A stretch of DNA of 57,541 nt from the NCBI RefSeq assembly GCF_011516945.1, contig NZ_WOTH01000019.1, positions 1 through 57,541 on the forward strand, given 5' to 3'. Position 1 is the first letter of the stretch. Every line of letters begins with the position of its first letter. The notes under the pieces are model-generated. The model searched no databases, was not told where the DNA came from, and worked only from the letters and a program-made list of their open reading frames with translations. Origin of the DNA: Acetobacter estunensis (lineage in GTDB: Bacteria > Pseudomonadota > Alphaproteobacteria > Acetobacterales > Acetobacteraceae). The position numbers and the translations under genes were made by a program. Below, piece by piece: positions 1 through 8,912 of this stretch.

Positions 1-1
1 G

Positions 2-757
2 CCGGGCAACAAGAACAACTCGTTCGGCATCCAGAACGGCGGCAACTCGGCCGATCCCACCAACCAGAATACGAACAACGAGAACGGCGCCAACTTCAAC
101 ATGGGCACCGGCGCGCTGCTCATCACCGAACTGCAATACGCCACCTCCATCGGTGGCTCCGATGACGGACACGGCCACAAGACCGAGGGACTGCCCGGCG
201 TCTACAAGCTCGGCGGCTATTACGACACCGCACGCTTCCCCAGCTATCTGCGCAACAACATGGGCCAGCCTCTGGGCAGTTCCTCCGACACCACAGGCAT
301 TCCGAAATGGAAGCGTGGCAACTGGATGGTTTACGGAATCATCGATCAGATGGTCTGGCGGCCTGCGGCCGATTCACCGCAATCTCTGGGCGTGTTCGCA
401 CGCGTCACGGGCAATGGCGGCGACCGCAACCTGATCAGTTTCGCGGTCGATGCTGGCGTCAACCTCAAGGCGCCGTTCAAGGGACGCGACAACGACACGC
501 TGGGTCTGGGCTGGGGCATCGGCCGACCGACTTACGGACAGCGCCGCTATGACCGCAACTCCGGCTCCATCGTCCAGCGTAACGAGAACCATATCGAGTT
601 GACCTATCAGGCGCAGGTCATGCCCTGGTGGGTCATCCAGCCGGACTTCCAGTATGTCTGGCGTCCCGGCGGCGGCGTGCAGGATTACGGTTCCTCGCAC
701 CTCCGCCGCGTCCGCGACGAAGCCATCTTCGGACTCCATTCCTCCATCAATTTCTGA
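2..757 (+). CDS. Carbohydrate-selective porin OprB family, C-terminal part (5' truncated)
   Basis: The reading frame is already open at the left edge of the window and gives 251 residues of a protein whose start lies outside. The sequence alternates short aromatic and polar stretches typical of an outer-membrane beta barrel. It has a 'GVYKLGGYYDT' type segment, a 'GLGWGIGRPTY' segment and a terminal Phe (HSSINF), the usual signal for outer-membrane insertion. This matches the C-terminal half of OprB porins, which let sugars and polyols diffuse into the periplasm and are abundant in acetic acid bacteria that oxidise sugars there. The substrate cannot be told from this part. A long hairpin follows the stop codon. 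OprB assignment is by recognition of the family pattern and is fairly secure. Confidence 0.8.
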   Translation, partial: PGNKNNSFGIQNGGNSADPTNQNTNNENGANFNMGTGALLITELQYATSIGGSDDGHGHKTEGLPGVYKLGGYYDTARFPSYLRNNMGQPLGSSSDTTGIPKWKRGNWMVYGIIDQMVWRPAADSPQSLGVFARVTGNGGDRNLISFAVDAGVNLKAPFKGRDNDTLGLGWGIGRPTYGQRRYDRNSGSIVQRNENHIELTYQAQVMPWWVIQPDFQYVWRPGGGVQDYGSSHLRRVRDEAIFGLHSSINF

Positions 758-764
758 GGCGAGT

Positions 765-803
765 CCATTTCTTCCCACTCCACTCGGTAGTGGGAAGAAA
801 TGG
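765..803. terminator. Long hairpin between convergent genes
   Basis: A perfect 15-bp inverted repeat (765-779 with 789-803, beginning CCATTTCTTCC) has a 9-nt loop and starts 8 nt after the porin stop codon. The convergent nitroreductase gene ends at 808. There is no T tract, so it may act as a 3' stabilising or bidirectional hairpin rather than as a classical intrinsic terminator. Confidence 0.55.
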
Positions 804-807
804 CTTC

Positions 808-1632
808 CTACTTCAGTTTAAATCCAGATTCCTCAAGAACGGTGCGCTGATGCTCGCGTCCATGCAGGGCAGACGGCTTGCCGATCCGCTGCACGACAGT
901 GGATGTCCAACTCCGCTCCGGCAATCCCTGTCGCTTCTGAAAGTCCGCATACACTTCATCGTAACGCCGCACGCCAGCTTCCTCGTCCGTCGTGGTGTAG
1001 CGCTCACGATGCAGCACCACCGATTGCGGAAATCTTGGCTTGACGTGCGTCGTCACGACCGGATCGGGGTAACCGACAGCCAGACCGAACGCCACGGTCA
1101 CCAATGGGGGCAAGCCAAGTTCTTTCGCCACTTCAGGCGTGTTGTTGCGAAGCGCCCCGAGATAGACGATGCCCAGCCCAGAGGCCTCCAGCGACACAAC
1201 GGCATTCTGAGCGGCTATGCCCGCATCGCTGATGCCCACGAGCAACGTATCAAGGTAATCCAGCCCCTCTGACGGTGCCCCCTCCCGCTCGGCAATACGC
1301 CGCAACCGGCCCAGATCAACCACCCAGACCAGCAGGAGCGGTGCTTGTCGAATGTGCGCCTGATCGCCCGCCAATCGCGACAGACGCTCCTTGCGGGCGC
1401 TGTCCTCGACGGCAATGACGCTCCATATCTGGAGATTGGAAGAAGAAGACGCTGACTGCGCCGCGGCAATGGCCGTTTCAATCGTGTCGACCGGCAGCGA
1501 TCGGTCCGAAAACGAGCGGACGGACCGATGCGCCAGCAGACCACGCGTGACCGGATCGAGAGTCTCGACAGGCACGGACGTCTCGGACCCATATCTGAGA
1601 TGCCATGCGTGAGCGACGTCCGGCGATGTCAT
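808..1632 (-). CDS. NfsA-like FMN-dependent nitroreductase / NADPH oxidoreductase
   Basis: This 274-residue protein matches the nitroreductase fold of the NfsA/FRP type. An 'RSVRSF' FMN-binding motif lies near residue 37, a Ser-rich 'SASSSSNLQIW' segment near residue 60, a central 'GIVYLGALRNN' and a late 'GLAVGYPDP' that is typical of NfsA-type proteins. Members use NAD(P)H to reduce nitroaromatics, quinones or flavins in the cytoplasm. It lies 30 bp downstream of an SsuD-like monooxygenase on the same strand, so the two are probably co-transcribed. It could supply reduced flavin to that enzyme, but this is inference. The start ATG at 1632 suits the family N-terminus. Confidence 0.85.
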   Translation of the reverse strand: MTSPDVAHAWHLRYGSETSVPVETLDPVTRGLLAHRSVRSFSDRSLPVDTIETAIAAAQSASSSSNLQIWSVIAVEDSARKERLSRLAGDQAHIRQAPLLLVWVVDLGRLRRIAEREGAPSEGLDYLDTLLVGISDAGIAAQNAVVSLEASGLGIVYLGALRNNTPEVAKELGLPPLVTVAFGLAVGYPDPVVTTHVKPRFPQSVVLHRERYTTTDEEAGVRRYDEVYADFQKRQGLPERSWTSTVVQRIGKPSALHGREHQRTVLEESGFKLK

Positions 1633-1662
1633 GAGCGTTCCTCTTCCTGCTTTTTCCTACTT

Positions 1663-2751
1663 TCATCCAGCCTGACGCTCAGGCTGCGCATCCAGTGCCG
1701 CCACACGCTCGCGCACCAGCGGGATAAGTTGCTCACCGTAACGCCGGGCGTCCTCCAGCGGTTCAAAACCACGGATCAGGAAATTGTCGATCCCGAGACG
1801 ATAGTAATCCAGCAGACTCTCTGCCACCTGTTCAGGAGTGCCGACAAGGCCGGTGGAATTGCCGGCTGCCCCTGTCAATGCGGCTACGCCTGTCCACAGA
1901 CGTGTGTCCTGACGATTCCGCTTCGCCGTTTCCAGAAGACGGAGAGAGCCATCGTTGGGCGGCCGGTGCCCGGTGATAGGCAGCCCTTCCGCCTCCCGGT
2001 TGGCACGAACCTGCTCCTCAATCTCGGCCGCCCGTTTCCACGCAACTGCTTCTGTGTCCGCAATAACGGGACGCAATGAGAGGGAAAAACCGATCCTGCG
2101 ACCGTGTCTGGCCGCCGCCGCCCGGACCCGTGTTACGACGTCGCGCGTGGCATCCAGCGACTCTCCCCATGTCGCGTAAACATCCGCGTGACGGCCCGCG
2201 ACCTCGATGGCTTCCGGTGATGTACCTCCGAAAAAGACCGGCAGGTTCTGCGGATGCAGAGAACTGAATGCCTGACGGATGTGATAGAATTTTCCGTCAT
2301 GATCGAACGGCGTGCGAGCCGTCCATTCCTGTCTCAGAATGTCGAGATATTCGTCACTGCGAGCGTAACGCTCTGCTTTGGTCGTCCCGACATCTCCGTC
2401 CCGCGCCATTTCGGAATCTGCGCCGCCCGTGATGATATGCACGGCCACTCGTCCACGCGAAAGCTGATCCAGTGTGGCGAGTTGACGCGCCGCCAACGTG
2501 GGCTGGGTGAAGCCCGGACGGTGCGCCACAAGAAACCCGAGCCGCATGGTCAGGGCGGCCCCATAAGCCGCGACAATCTGGCTCTCGGGGGAATTCGAAC
2601 CAAACGGGATCAGCACACGGTCAAAACCGCCTTTTTCCTGCACATCCAGCGCATCGCGCACATATTGCGTATCCAGCGCGCGGCTACGTGTGCCTGCATG
2701 AATCTCGGACGTATTGTTGAAACCGATATAACCAATGAAATTGACAGGCAT
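1663..2751 (-). CDS. LLM-class flavin-dependent monooxygenase, SsuD-like
   Basis: The chosen ATG gives 362 residues starting MPVNFIGYIG, with a GGAG Shine-Dalgarno about 8 nt upstream; a longer frame reaching 2865 lacks family support. Signature stretches of alkanesulfonate monooxygenases are visible: 'GFDRVLIPFGSNSPE', 'LGFLVAHRPGFTQPT', 'GRVAVHIITGG', 'YHIRQAFSSLHPQ' and 'PVFFGGTSPEA'. The family uses reduced FMN and oxygen to cleave C-S or related bonds of alkanesulfonates or sulfones, usually for sulfur scavenging. The true substrate is not evident because no sulfonate transporter or SsuE is next to it. A nitroreductase follows in the likely operon. Confidence 0.85.
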   Translation of the reverse strand: MPVNFIGYIGFNNTSEIHAGTRSRALDTQYVRDALDVQEKGGFDRVLIPFGSNSPESQIVAAYGAALTMRLGFLVAHRPGFTQPTLAARQLATLDQLSRGRVAVHIITGGADSEMARDGDVGTTKAERYARSDEYLDILRQEWTARTPFDHDGKFYHIRQAFSSLHPQNLPVFFGGTSPEAIEVAGRHADVYATWGESLDATRDVVTRVRAAAARHGRRIGFSLSLRPVIADTEAVAWKRAAEIEEQVRANREAEGLPITGHRPPNDGSLRLLETAKRNRQDTRLWTGVAALTGAAGNSTGLVGTPEQVAESLLDYYRLGIDNFLIRGFEPLEDARRYGEQLIPLVRERVAALDAQPERQAG

Positions 2752-2931
2752 TTTGCTGCTCCACTTATCTTCGATCAGATCGTCAGAGTGAGCGAGAGCA
2801 TGGCCGAGCGTCATGCGAATTATGGTCAAGTGAGAGTCATAGAAAAATGGAGAGTTCCACCGCATGAAGGAAAAATATCAAAGGCAATCTGTCAGAACTG
2901 ACAAACAGCCGGACTTCTGCATAATCCCACC

Positions 2932-4374
2932 ATGACAACGTCCTCCATTCCCGCCTCCCCTGCTGTTCTCCTCCCGCGCGCCGCACGTAGGGAACGAGGA
3001 CAGGCGCTTCGACGCTCCGTTCCCCGCTCATCACACGCGCAATGGTCGCCTCCCAAAGAGCGTGTCGATCCGCTGTCTCTTCTCAACCAGCAGAGCCGAC
3101 TTCGTATCCCGAGCCTTATCCCCGTTCGTTACGAGCGTATGCGGGCGTCTCCGTTCGCCTTTCTTCGAGGCGCCGCCATTGTCATGGCCGCCGACCTTGC
3201 TCACACACCGGCAAGCGGCCCCACCGTTCAGGCCTGTGGAGATTGTCACCTCGCCAATTTCGGCAGTTATGCCTCGCCAGAAGGCATCCCGGTTTTCGAC
3301 ATCAACGACTTCGATGAAACGCTTCGCGCGCCTTTTGAGTGGGACATCAAGCGCCTCGGCACCTCGCTCATTCTCGCGGGTGCCGAAACGGGTCTTGCCG
3401 ACCGGGGCGCGCAGTCGCTTGCGAACATCATGGCACAAACCTACTGCACGGAAATGGCGCGTCTTTCCCGACTGAGTCCGCTTCAGGTATGGGTCAACCG
3501 TGTCGATCTTCAAAGCGCGATAGAGCATTTTGAAAATCCCAAGACGCGGCACCGGGTGGAGACCCTGCTCAAGCAACGTCTCGACAGCACCCGAAACGCC
3601 TTTGGCCTGATCTCGGACGATAGCAACGCACCGTCTCTGCGAGAGAGCCCTCCTTTGACGATGCGCCTACCGGAGCAGGACACGGCCATCCGCGCCGCCT
3701 TCGCCCGGTATATCGCCACACAGCCGCAGGAACGTCTGGCGCTGCTGAACTGTTACACGTTGCGCGATGTCATTTTCAAAGTCGTCGGGATCGGCAGCGT
3801 GGGCACGTTCTGCGCCATCGGTCTCTTCACCACAGCGGACAATGAACCGCTTCTGCTCCAGATCAAGGAAGCACAGGCCTCCGTTCTTACACCATATGTC
3901 AGCGGAAAATCGCCTTTCCACAATCAGGGCAAACGTGTCGTCACCGGCCAACGCATCATGCAGGCGGTTTCGGACTCCTTTCTTGGCTGGACGGACAGCC
4001 CTGACGACGCACCGCACAACCCTGCCACCATCACACCGGCAGATTCCTCCTCTCCCGTTCCCAACGATGAAGAACGACAATTCTACGTTCGTCGGGTCAA
4101 GGACACACGACTGGCCGCCATTGGCGCCGATTTCGCTCAGGACGGGCTGGAAGATTATGCGCGCCTATGTGGCCGGGTTCTTGCCCGGGTCCATGCCCGT
4201 TCCGGTGATCCCGTCACCATCTCGGCCTATGCCGGCAAGGGCAGCGCTTTTGCGGACGCAATCGCAGATTTTTCTGTGGCATATGCTCAACAGACCCGGC
4301 AGGACTGGCAGCATTTCGTCGCCTCCACCACCGGGAAAAGCGCTACAGGCAAAAAAAGCCCGTCATTGACCTGA
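2932..4374 (+). CDS. DUF2252 family protein
   Basis: This 480-residue protein carries hallmarks of DUF2252, a kinase-like family of unknown function: 'RMRASPFAFLRGAA' around residues 70-82, 'GDCHLANFG' at 103-111 and 'FDINDFDE' at 122-129, which resemble the nucleotide and metal binding segments of aminoglycoside phosphotransferase-like folds. Further on lie 'GIGSVGTFC' and, near the end, 'YARLCGRVLARVHARSGD'. The N-terminal 45 residues are Arg/Pro-rich and poorly constrained. The ATG at 2932 has no strong Shine-Dalgarno, so the start could be later. The gene is divergent from the SsuD-like gene and stands alone. No substrate is known to me. Confidence 0.85.
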   Translation: MTTSSIPASPAVLLPRAARRERGQALRRSVPRSSHAQWSPPKERVDPLSLLNQQSRLRIPSLIPVRYERMRASPFAFLRGAAIVMAADLAHTPASGPTVQACGDCHLANFGSYASPEGIPVFDINDFDETLRAPFEWDIKRLGTSLILAGAETGLADRGAQSLANIMAQTYCTEMARLSRLSPLQVWVNRVDLQSAIEHFENPKTRHRVETLLKQRLDSTRNAFGLISDDSNAPSLRESPPLTMRLPEQDTAIRAAFARYIATQPQERLALLNCYTLRDVIFKVVGIGSVGTFCAIGLFTTADNEPLLLQIKEAQASVLTPYVSGKSPFHNQGKRVVTGQRIMQAVSDSFLGWTDSPDDAPHNPATITPADSSSPVPNDEERQFYVRRVKDTRLAAIGADFAQDGLEDYARLCGRVLARVHARSGDPVTISAYAGKGSAFADAIADFSVAYAQQTRQDWQHFVASTTGKSATGKKSPSLT

Positions 4375-4468
4375 AAAGAAAGCCCTCTTTGCTTCAGGCG
4401 ACCTCTTGCCACGGCTCGCATCAGGTTTGGAAAGACGTCACCATCTTTCCTGAAAAATCTGTCATACT

Positions 4469-4654
4469 TCAGGGAAGATAGGGTATCGACCCCCGATCCG
4501 GCGGGGGGCGGCCCGCGTCATGTGATGAACTGTCATACCAATGGCTATGACGGTAATTATAGTCTTGTGGCCCCTCATGCGGATGCCTGCGATGGTGACA
4601 GGCCGTCAAAACCAGCAAAACACCGACGATACCAACCGTTTTTAAAGATTTCAC
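4469..4654 (-). CDS. Tiny His-rich lipoprotein (61 aa)
   Basis: A GTG start at 4654 is preceded by AAAGGAG with 8-9 nt spacing and gives 61 residues. The N-terminus is Lys-containing, followed by a hydrophobic stretch (VGIVGVLLVLTAC) ending in a lipobox, so the mature protein would be a lipid-anchored peptide of about 40 residues. Right after the Cys come many His and Arg residues (CHHRRHPHEG), then Tyr/His/Ser and a Pro-rich tail. The same plan occurs in two proteins at 23178-23384 and 23419-23628. Metal or polyanion binding is possible but not shown. An EcfG-like promoter candidate lies 64 nt upstream. Confidence 0.65.
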   Translation of the reverse strand: MKSLKTVGIVGVLLVLTACHHRRHPHEGPQDYNYRHSHWYDSSSHDAGRPPPDRGSIPYLP

Positions 4655-4717
4655 CTTGCTCTCTCCTTTCGAGAGAACCAAGACCTGCCCGGAGCAGACC
4701 TGCGTTCATCAATCCTG

Positions 4718-4742
4718 AACGGCATACCAGCATGAGAGTTTG
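4718..4742 (-). promoter_or_regulatory. Weak EcfG-like promoter candidate
   Basis: Read on the minus strand, CAAAC is followed after exactly 16 nt by CGTT, about 64 nt upstream of the GTG of the small lipoprotein. The alphaproteobacterial EcfG consensus is GGAAC-N16/17-CGTT, so the -10 is exact and the -35 matches 3 of 5. Alone it is weak; it gains weight from the similar sites at 23096, 31428 and 43939. Confidence 0.3.
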
Positions 4743-4850
4743 AACACTCCATCGCCAGTCATACAATTTCACAAAAATCGGTTCTTCTGGGTTTCGGAAA
4801 AAAGCGGCTTCATTTCGAGGCACTCAATAACAGCCAAACATAGAACATAA

Positions 4851-4887
4851 AAAAACCCGACACATCCTGCGATATGTCGGGGTTTTT
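4851..4887. terminator. Bidirectional intrinsic terminator downstream of glpK
   Basis: A 7-bp stem (CCCGACA with TGTCGGG) is flanked by an A run on the left and a T run on the right, so it can stop transcription from both sides. It lies 18 bp past the glpK stop codon, which is the end of the glp operon. Confidence 0.8.
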
Positions 4888-4904
4888 CAGTCTCTTCGGA
4901 CAGT

Positions 4905-6395
4905 TTACGCCTTCACAAGCGCCCGGCGCACAGCCAGATGCCAGCCGTCGATCATCGTCCGGCGCTCCGTCAGATCCATCTTCGGTTCGAACAGAGCCCC
5001 CAGTTCCCAGTCTGCTGCGACATCATCGAGGCTGTTCCACAGTCCCACGCCCACACCGGCAAGGAAAGAGGCTCCGAGCGCAGTCGTCTCGATCTGACGA
5101 GGCCGTTCCACGCGAGCCTGAAGCATGTCGGCAAGGAACTGGCAAAACCAGTCATTGGCCGACATGCCGCCATCCACGCGCAACGTGCTGGTCGTGCCAC
5201 CACCGTCCTGCGTCATGGCGGCCACAAGATCCATCGTCTGATACGCCACCGATTCCAGCGCGGCACGAGCAATATGCGCTTCGGTCGCATCCAGAGTCAG
5301 ACCGCAGATCAGGCCGCGCACATCCGGCTCCCAATGCGGAGCGCCCAGTCCCACGAAACCCGGCACCATATAAACACCGTGGCTGTTGGGAATGCGCGTC
5401 GCCATATCGTCCGTCTGGGACGCATGCGTGATGAGGTGCAGCCCATCGCGCAGCCATTTGATGGCCGCACCCGCCACAAAGATCGAACCTTCCAGAGCGT
5501 AGGCCGTCTTGCCCTTCACACGATACGCAATCGTGGTCAGCATCCGGTTACGGGATACGACCGGCTTCTCGCCCGTGTTCAGCAGCACGAAGCATCCTGT
5601 GCCATAGGTCGCCTTCGCTGTGCCCGGCTTGAAACAGGTCTGGCCCACCACGGCCGCCTGCTGGTCTCCGGCAATACCCGCAATGGGAACCGGACGACCG
5701 AACAGATCGGGTGTGGACTCACCGAACACGCCGCTGCTGTCCTTCACTTCCGGCAGGAGCGCCGCCGGAACACGGAACAGCTTGAGCAGATCGTCATCCC
5801 ATTGTTGACGATGAATATCGAACAGCAGCGTGCGGCAGGCGTTGGTCACATCCGTTGCGTGAACCGCACCGTCTGTCAGACGCCACAGCAGGAAGCTGTC
5901 GATCGTGCCGAACGCCAGTTCCCCTTTCTCGGCACGGGCACGCGCGCCCTCCACATTGTCGAGAATCCACGCCAATTTGGTGGCCGAGAAATACGGGTCG
6001 AGCAGAAGACCGGTGCGCTCTGTCACCAGCTTTTCATGGCCCTGTTCCTTCAGTTCCGCGCACAGTTTGGCCGTGCGGCGATCCTGCCAGACAATGGCGT
6101 TGTGGATTGGCTTACCCGTAGCGCGATCCCACACCACGATGGTCTCACGCTGGTTGGTGATGCCGATGGCCGCGATCCGGTCCACACCGCCCGAACGCTC
6201 CACAGCTTCCTGCGCCGTGCTAAGCGCGTCACGCCAGATATCTTCAGGATCATGCTCGACCCAGCCCTGACTGGGATAGTACTGAGGAAACTCCTGACGG
6301 GCGACGGAAAGCTCGCGTCCATTGACATCGAAGACGATGCTGCGGGTGGACGTGGTGCCCTGGTCGATGGCCAGGATACGATCCTGTTTGATCAT
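4905..6395 (-). CDS. glpK: Glycerol kinase
   Basis: GlpK phosphorylates glycerol with ATP to sn-glycerol 3-phosphate in the cytoplasm, trapping glycerol that entered through GlpF. The 496-residue protein begins [15 protein letters not shown] with the FGGY-kinase phosphate motif at residues 10-18. It then shows 'GITNQRET', '[10 protein letters not shown]', 'GIAGDQQAA', 'KATYGTGCF' and '[12 protein letters not shown]', all classical for glycerol kinase. The start at 6395 has an AGGAG about 10 nt upstream; an upstream frame to 6461 overlaps glpF and is rejected. glpK is the last gene of glpD-glpF-glpK, 19 bp behind glpF, and ends at a terminator. Confidence 0.97.
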   Translation of the reverse strand: MIKQDRILAIDQGTTSTRSIVFDVNGRELSVARQEFPQYYPSQGWVEHDPEDIWRDALSTAQEAVERSGGVDRIAAIGITNQRETIVVWDRATGKPIHNAIVWQDRRTAKLCAELKEQGHEKLVTERTGLLLDPYFSATKLAWILDNVEGARARAEKGELAFGTIDSFLLWRLTDGAVHATDVTNACRTLLFDIHRQQWDDDLLKLFRVPAALLPEVKDSSGVFGESTPDLFGRPVPIAGIAGDQQAAVVGQTCFKPGTAKATYGTGCFVLLNTGEKPVVSRNRMLTTIAYRVKGKTAYALEGSIFVAGAAIKWLRDGLHLITHASQTDDMATRIPNSHGVYMVPGFVGLGAPHWEPDVRGLICGLTLDATEAHIARAALESVAYQTMDLVAAMTQDGGGTTSTLRVDGGMSANDWFCQFLADMLQARVERPRQIETTALGASFLAGVGVGLWNSLDDVAADWELGALFEPKMDLTERRTMIDGWHLAVRRALVKA

Positions 6396-6414
6396 GACGG
6401 CGCGCTCCTGGCGG

Positions 6415-7242
6415 TCAGACGGATGAAGGATGTGTGACGGGAATGTCCGCCACGGCGGCACGCGGCATGAAGGGCCGCAGGAGATACTGGTAAAGCCCCG
6501 CGCCGATCACGCCGCCCGCAAGCGGCCCAACGATGGGCACCCACCAGTAATTGCCCGGAGACGGGATCGCGGACGGTCCCCACCCGGTCAGGAAACAGAA
6601 CAGGCGCGGACCGAAGTCGCGCGCCGGATTGATGGCCCACGCATCGAGATAACCCGCAGACGCGCCGATAGCTGCGACAAGCAGACCAATAATCAACGCG
6701 CCACCGTTCGCCTGCGGGGCCATCGTGTTGTACTCGCACGTAATGGCAAAGATGCCGAACACGAGCAGACCCGTCAGGATGGTCTGTACGAGCAGCGAGT
6801 GCAGAGGCGTCACATATTCACCGGGATGAGTGAAGAAAACGCCCGCTGCCGCCCCATCGTTCCAGAAATCCATGCCATGCGCTGCCGCATAGTGCAGGAT
6901 CACCGGCTGGAACAGTGCATAGACCGCGGACGCGCCAATAACGCCACCTGCGATCTGTGCTGCCATGTAGGGGGCCACTTTCTTCCACGAAAAGCCGCGA
7001 TAGATAGCCAAAGCCAGCGTCACAGCCGGATTGGCATGTGTGCCGGAGACGGCTCCCGTGATGTGAATGGCGAGTGTGACACCAAGCCCCCAGACGATGC
7101 ACACGCCCCAATAGGCGTTCTTGTAAGGGCTTGGGTCATAGAGTGCGTACATCGCAGCCACGGAATCGCCCAGCAGGACGATGATGAAGACCGCAATGCA
7201 CTCGGCGATCAGTTCGCCAATAAACCGGTTTCGGGCTGTCAT
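6415..7242 (-). CDS. glpF: Glycerol facilitator (aquaglyceroporin)
   Basis: GlpF is an inner-membrane MIP-family channel for glycerol. The 275 residues contain both NPA half-helix motifs, 'HANPAVTLA' (NPA at 71-73) and '[11 protein letters not shown]' (NPA at 205-207). The Arg and Asp after the second NPA are the glycerol-channel form rather than the water-selective form. Six hydrophobic membrane segments can be followed. It lies 38 bp after glpD and 19 bp before glpK, a compact operon order D-F-K. Confidence 0.96.
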   Translation of the reverse strand: MTARNRFIGELIAECIAVFIIVLLGDSVAAMYALYDPSPYKNAYWGVCIVWGLGVTLAIHITGAVSGTHANPAVTLALAIYRGFSWKKVAPYMAAQIAGGVIGASAVYALFQPVILHYAAAHGMDFWNDGAAAGVFFTHPGEYVTPLHSLLVQTILTGLLVFGIFAITCEYNTMAPQANGGALIIGLLVAAIGASAGYLDAWAINPARDFGPRLFCFLTGWGPSAIPSPGNYWWVPIVGPLAGGVIGAGLYQYLLRPFMPRAAVADIPVTHPSSV

Positions 7243-7280
7243 TGTTTTTCTTGCTCTTACCCGTTGGTTATGTCGGTCGG

Positions 7281-8804
7281 TCAGCCGACTTTCTTATGCA
7301 CATACTCCGCGAGGCGATCACGCTCCGCTTGTGTCATATGCAGACCGATTTTCGAGCGACGCCACAGCACGTCTTCCGGTGCGCGCGCCCATTCGTTCTC
7401 GATGAGGTAGTCCACCTCGGCGGTGGTCATGCCCGCACCCAGATCTTCTCCCAGATCGGCAAGCTCCTTTGCATTACCCACGATATCGTAAGCCCGGGTG
7501 CCGTACATCCGCATCAGGCGCCACGCAAGCTGAAGCGGCAGGAAAGGTGCGGTCGCGCGGAAACGGTTTAGCGCCGCCTCAAAACCGCCCGACCCCAGAT
7601 CACCACCCGGAAGAGCGGCATCCGCCGTCCAGGAATGACCCGCCACTGCCGGCAACACAGGCGCAAGCTTCTCAAGCGCGTGCTCGGACAGTTTGCGGAA
7701 TGTCGTGATCTTGCCACCGAAGATCGACAGAAGCGGAGCGCCGTCCGTATTGTCCAGATCCAGCACGTAATCGCGTGTCACGGCAGAGGCGTTGGCGGCG
7801 GCATCGTCATAAAGCGGACGCAGGCCAGCGTAGCTCCACACGGCATCGGACGGCTTCACTTCCTTGTTGAAATAACGGTTTACGCTCTCACAGAGATATT
7901 TCACCTCTTCGGGTGAAATCTCGACCAGACCCGGCTCTTCCTTCCATGTCACATCCGTTGTGCCGATGAGCGTGAACTTCTGCTCATAGGGAATGGCAAA
8001 GACGATGCGCTTGTCCGGGTTCTGGAAAATGTAGCACTGCGGGCCGTCGAAGATCTGCGGCACCACGATATGGCTGCCTTTCACCAGACGGACGGACTTG
8101 GAGTTCGGCAGATCGAGCTGATTGGCCAGCAGCTTTGCCACCCACGGACCGGCGGCGTTCACAACGCCCTTGGCCCGCACGGTGCTGGTCCCGCCGCTCA
8201 CCATATCCTCAATCTGGGCCTCCCACACACTGTTCACACGGCGAGCAGCCGTGAGGCGGGTACGCGTGCGGATCTCCGCCCCACGCTGGGAGGCGTCCAT
8301 GGCGTTGAGCACCACAAGACGGCTGTCCTGCACCCAGCCATCGGAATAGACGAACCCCTTGTCGTAGCGGTCCTGCAGCGGCTTGCCGGCCGAATGTGTG
8401 CGCAGATCGATCCCGCGCGACTTCGGCAGCTTCATGTTCGGCGCGAGATGATCGTAGAGGAACAGGCCCAACCGGATCATCCATGCCGGACGCTGCTCGG
8501 GCGTGTGGGGCAGCACAAAGCGCAGCGGCCACATGATGTGCGGCGCAATCGCCAGCAGGCGATCACGCTCAATCAATGCCTCCCGCACAAGGCGGAACTC
8601 GTAATATTCAAGATAGCGCAGACCGCCATGGATCAGCTTGGTGCTCGACGATGAGGTGTAGCTGGCCAGATCGTCCTGCTCCACCAGCAGCACGGACGCG
8701 CCGCGTCCCGCCGCATCGCGGGCAATGCCGGTGCCGTTCACACCGCCGCCGACGATCAGCAGGTCATATACGGTGGAAGTGTCGCCTGAAGCTGCCGTGT
8801 TCAT
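7281..8804 (-). CDS. glpD: Aerobic glycerol-3-phosphate dehydrogenase
   Basis: GlpD is an FAD enzyme at the inner face of the cytoplasmic membrane. It oxidises glycerol 3-phosphate to dihydroxyacetone phosphate and feeds electrons to ubiquinone. The N-terminus has the dinucleotide motif 'DLLIVGGGVNGTGIARD', followed by 'STKLIHGGLRYLEYYEF', 'LIGTTDV', 'WSYAGLRPLYDD' and 'IFGGKITTFRKL', all diagnostic. I chose the ATG at 8804 (507 aa), which best fits the family length; an in-frame ATG at 8834 is possible, and neither has a good Shine-Dalgarno. Two GlpR-type operators lie just upstream, so glycerol 3-phosphate induction through GlpR is very likely. Confidence 0.95.
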   Translation of the reverse strand: MNTAASGDTSTVYDLLIVGGGVNGTGIARDAAGRGASVLLVEQDDLASYTSSSSTKLIHGGLRYLEYYEFRLVREALIERDRLLAIAPHIMWPLRFVLPHTPEQRPAWMIRLGLFLYDHLAPNMKLPKSRGIDLRTHSAGKPLQDRYDKGFVYSDGWVQDSRLVVLNAMDASQRGAEIRTRTRLTAARRVNSVWEAQIEDMVSGGTSTVRAKGVVNAAGPWVAKLLANQLDLPNSKSVRLVKGSHIVVPQIFDGPQCYIFQNPDKRIVFAIPYEQKFTLIGTTDVTWKEEPGLVEISPEEVKYLCESVNRYFNKEVKPSDAVWSYAGLRPLYDDAAANASAVTRDYVLDLDNTDGAPLLSIFGGKITTFRKLSEHALEKLAPVLPAVAGHSWTADAALPGGDLGSGGFEAALNRFRATAPFLPLQLAWRLMRMYGTRAYDIVGNAKELADLGEDLGAGMTTAEVDYLIENEWARAPEDVLWRRSKIGLHMTQAERDRLAEYVHKKVG

Positions 8805-8837
8805 CGGTTCTGTCTCACGTTCGTGGAATGTCATGTC

Positions 8838-8857
8838 TGTTTTCGTATCCGAACATC
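8838..8857 (-). promoter_or_regulatory. GlpR operator-like site O1 next to the glpD start
   Basis: On the plus strand it reads TTTTCG-TATC-CGAACAT, matching the enterobacterial GlpR operator (ATGTTCG-N4-CGAACAT) perfectly in one half and partly in the other. It sits directly ahead of the glpD start, where repressor binding would block transcription or initiation. Confidence 0.65.
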
Positions 8858-8912
8858 ATGGCTCTTGGCAACACCAAGATACCTGCCGGAAAATTATGGC
8901 GACCTGACCACA

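Noticed and set aside
4938..6437. 499-aa open frame on the plus strand opposite glpK
   Set aside because: Antisense shadow of glpK caused by high GC and codon bias; composition is His/Arg-rich with no recognisable domain.
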